From assembly GCF_000975095.1 (NCBI RefSeq), contig NZ_BBRD01000001.1, positions 2,251,467-2,315,466 of the forward strand: DNA of 64,000 nt, in the 5' to 3' direction. A program made the translations under genes and the position numbers. Below the pieces are notes generated by a model that saw nothing but the letters and a program-made list of their open reading frames with translations, was not told the origin of the DNA and did no database searches. Positions 24,881 through 34,739 of the stretch are shown in pieces (the first letter of the stretch is position 1; each line of letters opens with the position of its first letter). The stretch comes from Demequina aestuarii (GTDB lineage: Bacteria; Actinomycetota; Actinomycetes; Actinomycetales; Demequinaceae).

Positions 24881-25810
24881 CTAGGTCACCAACACCGCAC
24901 CGGGCGCGGGCCCGGAGGCGGCGACCACGGCATCGGCCGTGTCGGACACCGTGAGGTGTGCCGCGATCGCGAGCGCGTGCTGACGCGACCGCGCGAGCGC
25001 GGCGACGGTGGGGCCTGAGCCAGACACCATCACGCCGAGGGCGTCCGCCTCGAGGGCGGCGTCCATCACGCGCTGCAGGTGCGGGGCGAGCGACAGCGCC
25101 GCGGGCTGCAGGTCGTTGACGAGCGCGTCACCCAACGCCTGCGCGTTCCCCGCGACGAGCGCCACCATGATGGCATCGCTGATGGCCGGGTCGACGGCTT
25201 CGCGCTCGCCGTCGGCCACCATGCGATCGAACTCTCGATAGACCTCGGCCGTCGAAAGGCCCCGCGCCTGCGTCGCGAGCACCCAATGGAACCGGCCACG
25301 GGACATGGCGGGCGTGATGTCGTCGCCGCGACCGAGGCCCACCGCGGTGTGGCCGTGCAGCACGAACGGCACATCCGCCCCGAGACCAGCGGCGATCTCG
25401 TCCAGCTGGGCTCGCGACACCCCGAGGTCCCAGACCTCGGCACAGGCCACCAGAGCGGCCGCCGCATCGGCGCTGCCGCCCGCCATCCCGCCGGCGACCG
25501 GCACTCCCTTGAGGATCTCGAGGTCGACGCCCTCGCCTACGCCGAAGGCTTCCCGGAGAGCCAGCGCGGCACGCGCGGCGATGTTCGTGGCATCGAGCGG
25601 CACCGCCGTCACATCCACGTCCGCACCCCGGGCGGCTCCTACGGAGAGCACGATCGCGTCGTCCTCGCGCGGGGTCGCCGTCACCGTCTCGTAGAGGTCG
25701 ACCGCCTGGAACACCGTGGCCAGCGGGTGGTATCCGTCGTCCTGGACCGGCCCCACGGACAACTGGAGGTTGACCTTGCCTGGCGCGCGAACGGTGACGG
25801 AGCGGGTCAT
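24881..25810 (-). CDS. ispE: 4-diphosphocytidyl-2-C-methyl-D-erythritol kinase
   Basis: 309 residues, GHMP kinase fold. N-terminal [12 protein letters not shown] with the catalytic Lys, [19 protein letters not shown]-binding [17 protein letters not shown] and C-terminal [12 protein letters not shown]. Phosphorylates CDP-ME in the MEP isoprenoid pathway. ATG 25810 overlaps the rsmA stop by 4 bp, the conserved rsmA-ispE pair. The gene word GGCCGATGC occurs several times here as Ala-Asp or Ser-Ala codons. Confidence 0.97.
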   Translation of the reverse strand: MTRSVTVRAPGKVNLQLSVGPVQDDGYHPLATVFQAVDLYETVTATPREDDAIVLSVGAARGADVDVTAVPLDATNIAARAALALREAFGVGEGVDLEILKGVPVAGGMAGGSADAAAALVACAEVWDLGVSRAQLDEIAAGLGADVPFVLHGHTAVGLGRGDDITPAMSRGRFHWVLATQARGLSTAEVYREFDRMVADGEREAVDPAISDAIMVALVAGNAQALGDALVNDLQPAALSLAPHLQRVMDAALEADALGVMVSGSGPTVAALARSRQHALAIAAHLTVSDTADAVVAASGPAPGAVLVT

Positions 25811-26682
25811 GCCTCCACCATGTCAGAGGTGGGCGGCTCAGTGGCAGCCAACGCCTCGGCGATGCGGGCGAACGCCACGATGTCCAGCTGCTCCCCTCGC
25901 GTGAGCGGCTCGATCCCCACCGAGCGCAGCGCCGCCTCTGCGGCGGCCGCGGACCCGGCGATGCCGGAGAGCGCGCCGCGCAGACCCTTGCGTCGCTGAG
26001 CGAACGCCGCGTCGATCACGGCGAAGACCTCTCTGCGGGTCGCCGTGGTCTCCGGCGGCTCCCGCCGCTCGATGAGCACCAGCGCGCTGTCGACGCGGGG
26101 CACGGGCCAGAACACGGCGCGGCCCACCCCACCGGCCCGTCGGGTGGCGCCGTACCAGGCGGCCTTCGCGGAGGGGATCCCGTACGTTCGCGAGCCGGGC
26201 GGGGCCGCGAGCCGGTCGGCGACCTCCGACTGCACCATCACCAGCACCCGCACGATCGACGGGAAGTGCTCCAGCAGGTGAAGGATCACCGGCACGGACA
26301 CGTTGTAGGGCAGATTCGCGACGAGAGCGGTCGGCGGCGCAGGGAGGTCGGTCACCGTCAGGGCATCGGCCTGCAGCACGCTCAATCGCGCGGATTCGGC
26401 CGATGCGCGTTCGGCGACGGTGCGCGGCAGCGCCTCGGCGAGGATCGGGTCGATCTCGACGGCGGTGACCGTCGCGCCCGTCTCGAGCAGCGCGAGGGTC
26501 AAGGAGCCGAGGCCGGGACCGACCTCGACTACGTGGTCCTCCGGCCCCAGCGCGGCGATGCGGGCGATGCGCCGCACCGTGCCGGAGTCGACGACGAAGT
26601 TCTGTCCCCACTTCTTGGCGGGGGAGGTGCCGAGGCTCTCGGCGAGGGTGCGAATGTCAGACGGGCCGAGCAGGTCCGCCAC
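25807..26682 (-). CDS. rsmA: 16S rRNA (adenine1518/1519-N6)-dimethyltransferase
   Basis: 291 residues. [15 protein letters not shown]-binding [10 protein letters not shown], acidic VEIDPILA and catalytic NLPYNVSVP are all present, as is the C-terminal helical domain [12 protein letters not shown]. Dimethylates two adenosines in the 3' end of 16S rRNA during 30S assembly (the classic KsgA reaction). GTG 26682 begins 3 bp after the stop of the Rpf-like gene and has no strong ribosome site, so it is probably translated by coupling. Confidence 0.97.
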   Translation of the reverse strand: MADLLGPSDIRTLAESLGTSPAKKWGQNFVVDSGTVRRIARIAALGPEDHVVEVGPGLGSLTLALLETGATVTAVEIDPILAEALPRTVAERASAESARLSVLQADALTVTDLPAPPTALVANLPYNVSVPVILHLLEHFPSIVRVLVMVQSEVADRLAAPPGSRTYGIPSAKAAWYGATRRAGGVGRAVFWPVPRVDSALVLIERREPPETTATRREVFAVIDAAFAQRRKGLRGALSGIAGSAAAAEAALRSVGIEPLTRGEQLDIVAFARIAEALAATEPPTSDMVEA

Positions 26683-26685
26683 GGG

Positions 26686-27474
26686 CTAGTACCAGCCGCG
26701 GGACTGGGCGTGACCCCAGGCGCCACAGGGCGTGCCGTACCGGTTCTTGACGTAGCCCAGGCCCCACTTGATCTGAGTGGCGGGGTTGGTGCGCCAGTCG
26801 GAACCGACCGAGGCCATCTTCGAGCCCGGCAGCGACTGCGGGATGCCGTAGGCGCCGGAGGATGAGTTCTGTGCCGTGTGGCGCCAGTTGGACTCCTTGG
26901 TGAACAGCGCGTTGAGGCAGTTCCACTCCGCTCCGGTCCATCCCCACTGAGCGGCCAGTTCGCGGCCGAGCGCACGGTTGGCGCCGGCGTTGGACGCGGT
27001 CGGCACGGACAGCGCGCCCACGGACACGACCTCGTCGACCGGCTCCTGCACGACCACGCGCATGTCCTCGTCGCGCTCGATCTCGACGCCATCCTTGAGC
27101 GTCACCGTGTAGCTGACGAGAGCGGTGCCCTCCTTGCCCTCGGTGACGACGGTGGTGGTGCCCTCGAACTCGCTGAAGTCCTTCTCCTCGACCGACCCGT
27201 GGTCGAGTTCGACCTCCTCGGTGCGCACCACGACCTCGAGATCTGCGGCCTCGGCGGAGACCGGGGCGACTGACTCGCTGGCGACCGTCTGCGTCGCAGA
27301 GGCGTCTTCGTCCGCCGCCCACGCGTTCACGCCGACGGAGGCGAAGGAGCCGACAGCGAAGGCTCCGAGAGCGAGGGTTGCGGCGGCGGCGTGGGTGCGG
27401 CGCATGCGGACGGCGGTGCGCTCGCGGCGTTCGCGGCGTCCGCCCTCGGCGGGCGTCGTGCGTCGATAGCTCAC
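26686..27474 (-). CDS. Resuscitation-promoting-factor-like secreted hydrolase: G5 domain plus transglycosylase-like domain
   Basis: 262 residues. An N-terminal membrane/signal segment (about 28-53, ending NAWAA) exports it; a G5 domain follows at about 78-152 (ending MRVVVQEPVDEVVSVG), then a lysozyme/SLT-like catalytic domain from about 175 with FTKESNW (catalytic Glu) and GAYGIPQSLPGSKM. It should cleave peptidoglycan glycan strands, helping growth or exit from dormancy. It lacks the DUF348 repeats of mycobacterial RpfB and ends in the SLT-like domain. GTG 27474 follows AAGGACC at about 9 nt. It sits in the conserved metG-tatD-rpf-rsmA-ispE order, with its own promoter gap upstream. Confidence 0.88.
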   Translation of the reverse strand: MSYRRTTPAEGGRRERRERTAVRMRRTHAAAATLALGAFAVGSFASVGVNAWAADEDASATQTVASESVAPVSAEAADLEVVVRTEEVELDHGSVEEKDFSEFEGTTTVVTEGKEGTALVSYTVTLKDGVEIERDEDMRVVVQEPVDEVVSVGALSVPTASNAGANRALGRELAAQWGWTGAEWNCLNALFTKESNWRHTAQNSSSGAYGIPQSLPGSKMASVGSDWRTNPATQIKWGLGYVKNRYGTPCGAWGHAQSRGWY

Positions 27475-27510
27475 AGGAGAGAAGGTCCTTTCATACGCGC
27501 GCGTCGCGTG

Positions 27511-27549
27511 CGTTACCAGACTGTTATCTCACATCCGAGTACTCAGATG
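27511..27549 (-). promoter_or_regulatory. Regulatory region of the Rpf-like gene: spaced TAAC repeats and an 18-bp palindrome
   Basis: On the minus strand GATAACAGTCTGGTAACG (27528-27511) holds two TAAC units 11 bp apart, like MtrA-type response-regulator sites reported for cell-wall hydrolase genes. Just upstream, CATCCGAGTACTCAGATG (27532-27549) is palindromic except for one base pair. Both lie 37-75 bp before the start. Binding proteins are inferred. Confidence 0.45.
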
Positions 27550-27599
27550 CCAGCCGGGCAGCCACAGAATCGTTCCAGAACAGTGCCAAACTCGCATTT

Positions 27600-28436
27600 C
27601 TACCAGGGGCCATACAGTTCATGCGAGGTGTCCCACACGACCGCGCAGACGTCCTCTACAGGCCGTTCGTGCAGGCGCGCGATGGCGCGGACGGTGTGGG
27701 CCGCGAGGGCGGGCGAGTTGGGCGCGCCCCGGTGCGGGTGCGGAGTCAGGAACGGCGCGTCCGTCTCGATGAGGATCCGCGACAGCGGAGTGACGGCGGC
27801 GGCGGCCTGGAGCAGGGTGGCGTTCGTGAAGGTGACGGTGCCCGCGAAGCTCAGGTACCACCCGCGGTCCGCACACAGTCGCGCCATCGCCGCGTCGCCG
27901 GAGAAGCAGTGGAAGACGGTGGTCTCGGGCGCACCGTCGCTCATCAAGACGTCGATCACGTCCGCGTGCGCGTCGCGATCGTGGATCTGCAGCGGCTTGT
28001 CGAGCTCCTTGGCCAGCGCGATGTGGTCACGGAACGCACGCAGCTGAGCGTCGCGCCCCTCAGGACCGGTGCGGAAGTAGTCCAGACCGGTCTCCCCCAC
28101 CACCCGAATGCGCTCTCCGCGAGCCAACCGCGCGATCTCTGCGAACGCATCGTCATACTCGCCTCGCGATGCGAGCACCGCGGCGTCATTGGGGTGCAGC
28201 GCGACCCCGCCGAGCATCTGCGGAAAGCGCGCCACCGCATCGGCCGTCCACCGCGCCGACTCCAGGTCGCACCCGATCTGCACCACGCGGGTGACTCCGG
28301 CCGCCTCGGCCTCTGCCAGCCGGTCCTCGACCGATCGTGCCTCGTCCCCCGCCGGGAAGTCGAGGTGGCAGTGGTTGTCCACGATGGGCGCGGGCAGCGG
28401 TTCCGGCGCCGCCGGCCAGGCTCCGCGCCGCGTCAC
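27600..28436 (-). CDS. TatD-family metal-dependent DNase
   Basis: 278 residues. TIM-barrel hydrolase motifs: DNHCHLDF (metal His pair), GLDYFR with catalytic Glu just before (VGETGLDYF), IHDRDAH, VFHCFSG and LIETDAPFL. TatD enzymes are 3'-5' exonucleases on DNA and may act in repair or RNA turnover. GTG 28436 overlaps the metG stop (GTGA), so it is coupled to metG. Confidence 0.95.
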   Translation of the reverse strand: MTRRGAWPAAPEPLPAPIVDNHCHLDFPAGDEARSVEDRLAEAEAAGVTRVVQIGCDLESARWTADAVARFPQMLGGVALHPNDAAVLASRGEYDDAFAEIARLARGERIRVVGETGLDYFRTGPEGRDAQLRAFRDHIALAKELDKPLQIHDRDAHADVIDVLMSDGAPETTVFHCFSGDAAMARLCADRGWYLSFAGTVTFTNATLLQAAAAVTPLSRILIETDAPFLTPHPHRGAPNSPALAAHTVRAIARLHERPVEDVCAVVWDTSHELYGPW

Positions 28437-30229
28437 GCGTCGTCGGAACGCATGCGCTCGAGTTCCGTCTCGACGATGTCGTCGTCCAGCTTGGTGAAGA
28501 TGGGCGACGGCGCCCCGATGGGCGTTCCCGGCGCGACGATGTGGCGGCCCCACGTGCCCTGCTGAGCCGAGTAGTCACCCTGGATGACCGGGTAGTGACG
28601 GTCCGGCAGATCGAGGTCCTCGACCTCGTTGAGCTGCGGCATGGGCGCGATGACGCCCTCGCCTCCCAGCGCCTCGTGCACCTGCTGCGCGCTGTGCGGC
28701 AGGAACGGCGCGAGCATGGTGTTCGCGTCCGACACGAGCTGAGCGGCCACGCCGAGCACGGTCTTCATGCGCTCGGGGTCCTCATTCTTGAGCTTCCAGG
28801 GTGCAGTGTCCGCGAGGTACTTGTTGGCGTCCCCGACGACGCGCATCGCCTCGGAGACGGCTTGGCGCTGGCGGTGGCCACGGACCAGCTCGCCGATCGG
28901 CGCGAATGCCGCCTCGGAGGCCGCGAGCGCGGCGCGATCGATGTCCTGCAGATCGTCGAGCGCGGGGATCGCACCCACGTTCTTATGCAGCAGCGTCGCC
29001 GTGCGGTTGACGAGGTTGCCCCAGCCGGCCACCAGCTCGTCGTTGGTGCGGCGCTTGAACTCCGCCCACGTGAAGTCCGCGTCGGAGGTCTCCGGGCCGG
29101 CGATGGCGATGAAGTAGCGAAGGGCATCGGGCTGGTAGCGCGACAGCATGTCGCGCACGTAGATGACGTGGCCGCGCGAGGAGGAGAACTTCGAGGACTC
29201 CATGGTGAGGAACTCGCTCGACACCACCTCGGTGGGCAGCTGCAGGTCGCCGAACTCCGACAGCGACCCGCCCTTGGCCCCGCGCCCGTTGGCGGCGAGC
29301 AGTTCGCCGGGCCAGATCTGCGAGTGGAAGGTGATGTTGTCCTTGCCCATGAAGTAGTAGGACAGTGCCTCAGGGTCGTTCCACCACTGACGCCAGGCGT
29401 CGGGCTCGCCCTCGCGTCGCGCCCACTCGATCGAGGCGCTCAGGTATCCGATGACGGCATCGAACCACACATAGAGGCGCTTGTTGGGGTTGCCCTCCCA
29501 GCCCTCGAGCGGCACCGGGATGCCCCAGTCGATGTCGCGCGTCATCGCGCGCGGCCGCACGTCCGCCAACAGGTTCTTGGAGAAGTTGAGGACGTTGGGG
29601 CGCCAGCCGCTGCGCGATCCCAGCCACTCCGACAACTGCTCGGAGACCGCGGGCAGGTCGAGGAAGAAGTGCTCGGTCTCGACGAACTTGGGGGTCTCGC
29701 CGTTGATGCGGCTGACGGGGTTCTTGAGGTCGACCGGGTCCAGCTGGTTGCCGCAGCTGTCGCACTGGTCGCCGCGCGCGCCGTCGTACCCGCAGATGGG
29801 GCACGTGCCCTCGATGTACCGGTCGGGCAAGGTGCGGCCGGTGGACGGCGAGATCGCGCCCCGCGTGGTCTGCTCGATCATGTAGCCGTTGGAGTGAACG
29901 GCCTTGAACATCGCCTGAGCGACCTGGTAGTGGTTGCCCGTGGTGGTGCGGGTGAACAGGTCGTAGCTGAGACCGAGCGACACCAGGTCCTCGACGATCA
30001 CCCGGTTGTAGCGGTCCGCGAGCTCCAGCGCGCTCACGCCCTCGCCCTCGGCCTGCACCAGGATGGGCGTCCCGTGCTCGTCCGTGCCCGACACCATCAG
30101 CACGTCCTCGCCAGCCATGCGCATGTACCGGCTGAACACGTCGGAGGGCACGCCGAAGCCGGCCACGTGGCCGATGTGGCGCGGACCGTTGGCATACGGC
30201 CATGCGACTGCAGAGAGGATGTGAGACAT
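28433..30229 (-). CDS. metG: Methionyl-tRNA synthetase
   Basis: 598 residues, class I synthetase. HIGH-type motif [10 protein letters not shown], zinc knuckle with four Cys ([17 protein letters not shown]), the KMSKS equivalent as KFSSSRG (as in several actinobacterial MetG proteins), [10 protein letters not shown] and a C-terminal anticodon-binding helical domain. No C-terminal tRNA-binding EMAP domain. ATG 30229 has AGGAT about 8 nt upstream; an in-frame ATG at 30238 is alternative. Heads the metG-tatD pair. Confidence 0.97.
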   Translation of the reverse strand: MSHILSAVAWPYANGPRHIGHVAGFGVPSDVFSRYMRMAGEDVLMVSGTDEHGTPILVQAEGEGVSALELADRYNRVIVEDLVSLGLSYDLFTRTTTGNHYQVAQAMFKAVHSNGYMIEQTTRGAISPSTGRTLPDRYIEGTCPICGYDGARGDQCDSCGNQLDPVDLKNPVSRINGETPKFVETEHFFLDLPAVSEQLSEWLGSRSGWRPNVLNFSKNLLADVRPRAMTRDIDWGIPVPLEGWEGNPNKRLYVWFDAVIGYLSASIEWARREGEPDAWRQWWNDPEALSYYFMGKDNITFHSQIWPGELLAANGRGAKGGSLSEFGDLQLPTEVVSSEFLTMESSKFSSSRGHVIYVRDMLSRYQPDALRYFIAIAGPETSDADFTWAEFKRRTNDELVAGWGNLVNRTATLLHKNVGAIPALDDLQDIDRAALAASEAAFAPIGELVRGHRQRQAVSEAMRVVGDANKYLADTAPWKLKNEDPERMKTVLGVAAQLVSDANTMLAPFLPHSAQQVHEALGGEGVIAPMPQLNEVEDLDLPDRHYPVIQGDYSAQQGTWGRHIVAPGTPIGAPSPIFTKLDDDIVETELERMRSDDA

Positions 30230-30285
30230 GGCGCCCATCCTAGTGACCGCTCGATGCGCCCGATGCGGGGGCTGAGGTGAGCGCG

Positions 30286-31164
30286 CTACCCGTACTCGGG
30301 GGCGGGGTCGAGCGAGAAGAACTCCTCCATCGTCGCGATTCCACGCTCGCGCATCTCGGTCGCGAGCTCGACTCCCACGTACCGGAGGTGCCACGGCTCG
30401 TGCTTGTATCCCGTGACCTCCTCGGCCCCTGGCGGGTATCGCACGATGAACCCGTACTCGTGACCGTGCGCGACGACCCACTCGCCGGCAGGCTCGTCCG
30501 CGAAGCAGGCTTTGAGCCGGCACCCGAGGCTCCCGAAGACATCGACGGCGAAGCCCGACTGATGCTCGGAGTGTCCCGGCCGCGCCGAGAACCTGTCCGC
30601 CCGAGCCCTGCCCCACCGCGAGACGTACTCGGAGTAGATCGACCGCTGAGACCCGTAGGCGCGGTAGCCGGAGCCCACCGAGATGGCGACGCCCGCATCG
30701 GCCGCAGCCGCGCGCATGGCCGCGAGCGCTAGCGACGCCTCAGGGACCATGGGGGCACCACCGTCCGAGTCCAGCTCGGGCGGCACCCACGTCAGCGGAT
30801 CGATGGCGCGCGACTTGTTCACCACCACCCATGGAGAGGCCGGGTCGTCCAGGGAGTGCAGGTCCAGGTCGAGGCCGGGAGAGACCGACACCCGCGGGAG
30901 CGGCTCGATGGTCTCACCGTCCGGAGCGGTGATGGGTGCGACGGAGGTCGAGGCTCCCCCAGCTGCGGCGCCGCCGGGATCGGCAGACGCCGCGGGCCCG
31001 GACCGCAGCCCCAGCGCCCCAAGATCGGACGGAATCACTCCAGTGGCGGCGACGCCCATCCCGGCCGCGGCTCCGGCGAGCACGACCAGCGCGGTCAGCG
31101 CGAAGGAGGGACGGGTCCTGACCGCACGTGGGTTCGCCCGGACCGGCCGCTTCCTGTCACGCAC
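30286..31164 (-). CDS. Membrane-anchored VanY-type D-alanyl-D-alanine carboxypeptidase
   Basis: 292 residues. One N-terminal membrane helix (about 25-48), a Pro/Gly/Ala-rich linker, then a peptidase M15 domain: [28 protein letters not shown] (zinc His and Asp) and EPWHLRYVG (catalytic Glu and zinc His). It should trim D-Ala from peptidoglycan stem peptides outside the cell. GTG 31164 overlaps the rsmI stop by 8 bp; the start is not certain and another GTG lies 7 codons in. Nothing here suggests vancomycin resistance; this is a housekeeping wall enzyme. Confidence 0.9.
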   Translation of the reverse strand: MRDRKRPVRANPRAVRTRPSFALTALVVLAGAAAGMGVAATGVIPSDLGALGLRSGPAASADPGGAAAGGASTSVAPITAPDGETIEPLPRVSVSPGLDLDLHSLDDPASPWVVVNKSRAIDPLTWVPPELDSDGGAPMVPEASLALAAMRAAAADAGVAISVGSGYRAYGSQRSIYSEYVSRWGRARADRFSARPGHSEHQSGFAVDVFGSLGCRLKACFADEPAGEWVVAHGHEYGFIVRYPPGAEEVTGYKHEPWHLRYVGVELATEMRERGIATMEEFFSLDPAPEYG

Positions 31165-32008
31165 CGCTGGCGCCTTCGGCGCGCGCCGACAGCACTGCCG
31201 CGTAGAGCTCCCGGCGGGGCACTCCCCCGGTGGCGGCGAGGTCGGCGACCGCATCCTTTGCGCGCTCCCCGGCGACGACTCGCGCGAGAGCCTCGGCCAC
31301 CAGCTCCTCCATCGAGGCGGCACGCGCCGGACGTCCCGCGACGGTGACGACGATCTCTCCTCGTGGCGCTTCAGCGAGTGCCCACGCTGCGAGTTCCGCG
31401 AGCGAGCCCCGTCGGGTCTCCTCGTACGTCTTGGTCAGCTCGCGCGAGACGGCCGCGCGACGGTCGTGTCCCCAGTGCTCCGCCATCGCGGCGAGCGACT
31501 CCGCGAGCCGGTGCGGCGCCTCAAAGAACACCATGGTGCGCGGCTCCGAGGTCAGGGCCGCGAGTGACCGGGCCCGCTCCCCGGCCTTGCGGGGGAGGAA
31601 GCCTTCGAAGCAGAAGCGGTCCGTGGGAAGCCCCGAGAGTGCGAGCGCGGTGAGCACCGCACTCGGCCCCGGCAGCACCGTCACGTCGACGCCGCCGGCA
31701 GCCGCCGCCTCGACCACCCGGAATCCGGGGTCGGACACCGTGGGCATGCCCGCATCGGACACCACCAGCACCGCTGCGCCGTCGCGCGCCCGGTCGATGA
31801 GCATCACCGCACGGTCCGCCTCGTTGTGGTCGTGCACCGCCACGAGCTCGGCGGTCAACTCGACACCGAGCCTGCGCGCCAGGTCGCGCAGACGCCTGGT
31901 GTCCTCGGCCGCGATCAGGTCGGCGTGGGCGATCGCGTCCCGCAATCGCGCCGAGGCATCGTCGGGATTGCCGATGGGCGTCGCCGCGAGAACGATGCGT
32001 CCGGTCAT
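31157..32008 (-). CDS. rsmI: 16S rRNA (cytidine1402-2'-O)-methyltransferase
   Basis: 283 residues, TP-methylase fold. LAATPIGNPDDASAR, EDTRRLRDL, VSDAGMPTVSDPG and VLPGPSAVLTAL are diagnostic, with FEAPHRLAES in the middle. Methylates the ribose of C1402 in the ribosomal decoding centre. Its neighbour in opposite direction (here separated by a DDAH-like gene) is the protein mannosyltransferase, the usual actinobacterial arrangement. Confidence 0.96.
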   Translation of the reverse strand: MTGRIVLAATPIGNPDDASARLRDAIAHADLIAAEDTRRLRDLARRLGVELTAELVAVHDHNEADRAVMLIDRARDGAAVLVVSDAGMPTVSDPGFRVVEAAAAGGVDVTVLPGPSAVLTALALSGLPTDRFCFEGFLPRKAGERARSLAALTSEPRTMVFFEAPHRLAESLAAMAEHWGHDRRAAVSRELTKTYEETRRGSLAELAAWALAEAPRGEIVVTVAGRPARAASMEELVAEALARVVAGERAKDAVADLAATGGVPRRELYAAVLSARAEGASGA

Positions 32009-32145
32009 GGCTCCAGAGTCCCACAGCGCGTGCCTTGCGCCCGCGCCCGCCGCCGCTCGCCGGCATCACCGAGAGTCCGGGGGCGGCTCGGCGCGGCGAG
32101 GGAGGCGGCCCCGTGAATGCGCGGCCCGCCCTCGCGATGTGGCGA

Positions 32146-32154
32146 ATTATTGCG
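32146..32154 (+). promoter_or_regulatory. ATTATTGCG motif upstream of the DDAH-like gene (possible Lrp site)
   Basis: This A/T-rich word resembles ATTCTTGCG at 37523-37531 between lrp and the ornithine cyclodeaminase gene. It lies 90 bp before ATG 32244 with GCGCAA further on. The Lrp link is a guess from the shared word and function. Confidence 0.3.
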
Positions 32155-32243
32155 CAGCGCCGCCAAGAAACGCTCGATAGAGTCGCGCAAACCACGATCA
32201 CTCACATGGATTCGCTGGCATGCTGGTGCGCGAAGGAGGCCAC

Positions 32244-33107
32244 ATGCCCGTCCCCGAGCCGCCCGCCCGCGCCGCCGCGCCCCTCTCCGTTCTCATGTGC
32301 CGACCGACGTACTTCACGGTGTCGTACCGCATCAATCCGTGGATGAACCCGGACCACCCCACCGACACGACGCGCGCGATCGCGCAATGGGAGACGCTGG
32401 TCGCGACCTACCGAGAGCTGGGCTTCGCGGTGGACTTCATCGAACCCGAGCCGGGGCTGCCGGACATGGTGTTCGCCGCCAACGGCGGCACGGTGGTGGA
32501 CGGCATGGCGTATACCGCGAACTTCGCCCATCCTCAGCGGCGTCCCGAGGCGGCCGCCCACGAGCGCTGGTTCGCCGCCGCGGGCCTCGAGGTGGTGCGC
32601 TCCGTCGAGGTGAACGAAGGCGAGGGTGACTTCCTCGTCGTGGGCAACATGATCCTCGCGGGCACGGGCTTCCGCTGCTCGACCGCCGCTCACGACGAGG
32701 TCGCGAGACTGGTGCGGCACGAGGTCGTGCCGTTGACCCTCGTGCGCGAGGACTACTATCACCTCGACACGGCGCTCGCCGTGCTCGACGCCCGCCCAGG
32801 GGCCGAGCAGATCGCGTACCTGCCCAGCGCGTTCGACGACGCCAGCCTGGCCGAGCTGCGCCGTCGATTCCCGGACGCCATCGAGGCATCCGAAGAGGAT
32901 GCCGCCGTGTTCGCCCTCAACGCAGTCTCCGACGGCCTCCACGTCGTCACCGCTCACGGCGCGACGCGGTTCCACGCGCAGCTCTCCTCCCGGGGATTCG
33001 TGCCCGTCGGCATCGACCTCTCCGAGCTGCTGCTCGGTGGAGGCGGAGTCAAGTGCTGCACTCTCGAGGTGCGGCCCGCCTCCATGGCGCGTGAGGCGGC
33101 GGCCTGA
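32244..33107 (+). CDS. Dimethylarginine dimethylaminohydrolase-like amidinohydrolase
   Basis: 287 residues of the arginine deiminase/amidinotransferase fold. Seen: DMVFAANGG, EGDFLVV with catalytic acid, YYHLDTAL with the catalytic His, and GGGGVKCCTLE with the nucleophile Cys near the C-terminus. DDAH makes citrulline and an amine from methylated arginine; relatives act on arginine or ornithine-like substrates. ATG 32244 is preceded by GAAGGAGG at ideal distance; an ATG at 32220 lacks one. In Mycobacterium tuberculosis a similar gene (Rv2323c) sits by an AsnC/Lrp regulator and ornithine aminotransferase genes, and here Lrp and ornithine cyclodeaminase are 4 kb away, suggesting a common arginine/ornithine role. 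Confidence 0.85.
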   Translation: MPVPEPPARAAAPLSVLMCRPTYFTVSYRINPWMNPDHPTDTTRAIAQWETLVATYRELGFAVDFIEPEPGLPDMVFAANGGTVVDGMAYTANFAHPQRRPEAAAHERWFAAAGLEVVRSVEVNEGEGDFLVVGNMILAGTGFRCSTAAHDEVARLVRHEVVPLTLVREDYYHLDTALAVLDARPGAEQIAYLPSAFDDASLAELRRRFPDAIEASEEDAAVFALNAVSDGLHVVTAHGATRFHAQLSSRGFVPVGIDLSELLLGGGGVKCCTLEVRPASMAREAAA

Positions 33108-33158
33108 CGACCACCCCGCCCGCGCATCGGCCGCGGACGCTGAGCGCCTCGCCGCAAC

Positions 33159-33164
33159 TAGGCT
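33159..33164 (+). promoter_or_regulatory. -10 element TAGGCT of the mannosyltransferase gene; leaderless start
   Basis: TAGGCT is followed by 7 nt and GTG 33172, with no Shine-Dalgarno. Same geometry as at 3814. Confidence 0.55.
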
Positions 33165-33171
33165 GACGCCT

Positions 33172-34689
33172 GTGATTCTCGAGACCCTGTGGCGCTGGCG
33201 CGTCGCGCTCATGGCCACGGGCGTGGGACTGCTCGCCGCAATGATGCGGTTCCTCGGCCTGGGATACCCCACGGACCTGGTGTTCGACGAGGTGTTCTAC
33301 GCCCGCGGCGCTTACTCGCTGGTGACGCTGGGGTTCGAGGGCGACTGGGGCGGCGACAACCAGGACTTCGCGAATGGCGACTACTCGCAGCTGTCGTCCG
33401 CCGGCGACTACGTCGTGCACCCGCTGATCGGAAAGCTGCTCATCGGGGTCGGGATCGAGATGTTCGGGCCCACACCGTTGGGGTGGCGGTTCATGGGGGC
33501 GCTGCTCGGCACTGTGACGGTGGTGATCGTGGCGCTGGTGGCGCGCCACCTCCTGCACTCGACGCTGTGGGGAGCCGTCGCGGGCGTGCTGCTCGCCATC
33601 GACGGCGTCCACGTGGTGCTGTCGCGAGCCGCGCTACTCGACATCTACCTCACCTTCTTCGTGGTCGGCGGCTTCGCACTGCTGGTCGTGGACCGCAGCC
33701 GCACCCGGCGGCGCCTCGAGGCCAGGGCCGATGCGGCGAGAGCCGAGCAGGGCCAGTCCCCGGGAAGCCTGCTCGCCGGACTGGGGCCCCGGACGGGAAT
33801 CCGGTGGTGGCGGCTCGCCGCGATCGTGTCGCTGTCGCTGTCGGTCGGCGTCAAATGGTCGGGCCTGTGGTTCATGGCGGCCTTCCTGGTGCTGTCCGTC
33901 GTGGTCGACATGGTGGACAGGCGGGAGATCGGCGTCGAACGCTGGTTCATGGGCGCGTTCGTCCGAGCAGTGCCGGCGTTCCTGGTGACGGTGGCGGTGC
34001 TGCCTGCCGTGTACCTCGCCTCATGGCTGCCGTGGTTCCGCTCGGAGGAGTCCTACGGGCGCCGGTGGGCGGAGGAGCATCCGGGCGAAGGCGTCACGTG
34101 GCTGCCGGACTCGTTGCGGTCCCTCGTGCAGTACCACCATCAGATGTGGGACTTTCATCGCACCCTCGACTCACCGCACAACTACGAGTCGAACCCCTTC
34201 CTCTGGCTCCTGCAATGGCGCCCCACCGCGTTCCACTTCGACGACGCCCCCGATGCGGCCTGCGGCGCCGAGAGGTGCGTCACCGCGATCCACGCGATCG
34301 GCCACCCCATGATCTGGTGGGCCGGCGTGATCGTGCTGCTATTCGCGCTGTGGCGAGTCGTGCGCCGCGGAGACATGCTCGCGGCGACGCTCGCGGTGGG
34401 CGTGCTCGCGGGCTGGGTGCCATGGCTGCCGTATGCGCACCGCACGATCTTCGGCTTCTACACCGTGTCCATCGCGCCGTTCATGGTGCTGCTGCTGGTG
34501 TGGGGACTCGCCCGCCTCGCCCAACCCTCCCGCCTGCACGGGGGCTGGTCTCGCACCGGGTCGCTCGTCGCGGGCGCGTTCGTCGCCGTGGCACTCATCA
34601 TGGCCGGCTTCTTCGCGCCCATCTGGACGGGAGTGCCCATCCCGTTCGAATACTGGCAGGTCCACATGTGGTTGCCGAGCTGGGTGTGA
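33172..34689 (+). CDS. Dolichyl-phosphate-mannose-protein mannosyltransferase (PMT family)
   Basis: 505 residues with about ten membrane helices. The N-terminal loop carries the catalytic acid in LVFDEVFYARGAYSL, followed by AGDYVVHPLIGKLLIG and, later, a periplasmic loop with QMWDFHRTLDSPHNYESNP. It O-mannosylates Ser/Thr of exported proteins using polyprenyl-phosphate-mannose, as actinobacterial Pmt does. Start GTG 33172 fits the leaderless promoter; upstream frame is shadow. The close presence of FKBP and VanY lipoproteins provides possible substrates, by inference only. Confidence 0.93.
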   Translation: MILETLWRWRVALMATGVGLLAAMMRFLGLGYPTDLVFDEVFYARGAYSLVTLGFEGDWGGDNQDFANGDYSQLSSAGDYVVHPLIGKLLIGVGIEMFGPTPLGWRFMGALLGTVTVVIVALVARHLLHSTLWGAVAGVLLAIDGVHVVLSRAALLDIYLTFFVVGGFALLVVDRSRTRRRLEARADAARAEQGQSPGSLLAGLGPRTGIRWWRLAAIVSLSLSVGVKWSGLWFMAAFLVLSVVVDMVDRREIGVERWFMGAFVRAVPAFLVTVAVLPAVYLASWLPWFRSEESYGRRWAEEHPGEGVTWLPDSLRSLVQYHHQMWDFHRTLDSPHNYESNPFLWLLQWRPTAFHFDDAPDAACGAERCVTAIHAIGHPMIWWAGVIVLLFALWRVVRRGDMLAATLAVGVLAGWVPWLPYAHRTIFGFYTVSIAPFMVLLLVWGLARLAQPSRLHGGWSRTGSLVAGAFVAVALIMAGFFAPIWTGVPIPFEYWQVHMWLPSWV

Positions 34690-34739
34690 GCTGACAGGGG
34701 TGCGCCGTGGCCGCGCGCCGCGCGCGCACCTCTGACACG

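Noticed and set aside
27475-27599. A ydaO/c-di-AMP riboswitch before the Rpf-like gene
   Set aside because: The gap of 125 bp is too short and the conserved riboswitch core is not evident; protein-binding elements explain the sequence better.
30286-31164. A vancomycin-resistance determinant
   Set aside because: VanY-type carboxypeptidases are common housekeeping wall enzymes and no vanHAX or vanRS genes are nearby.
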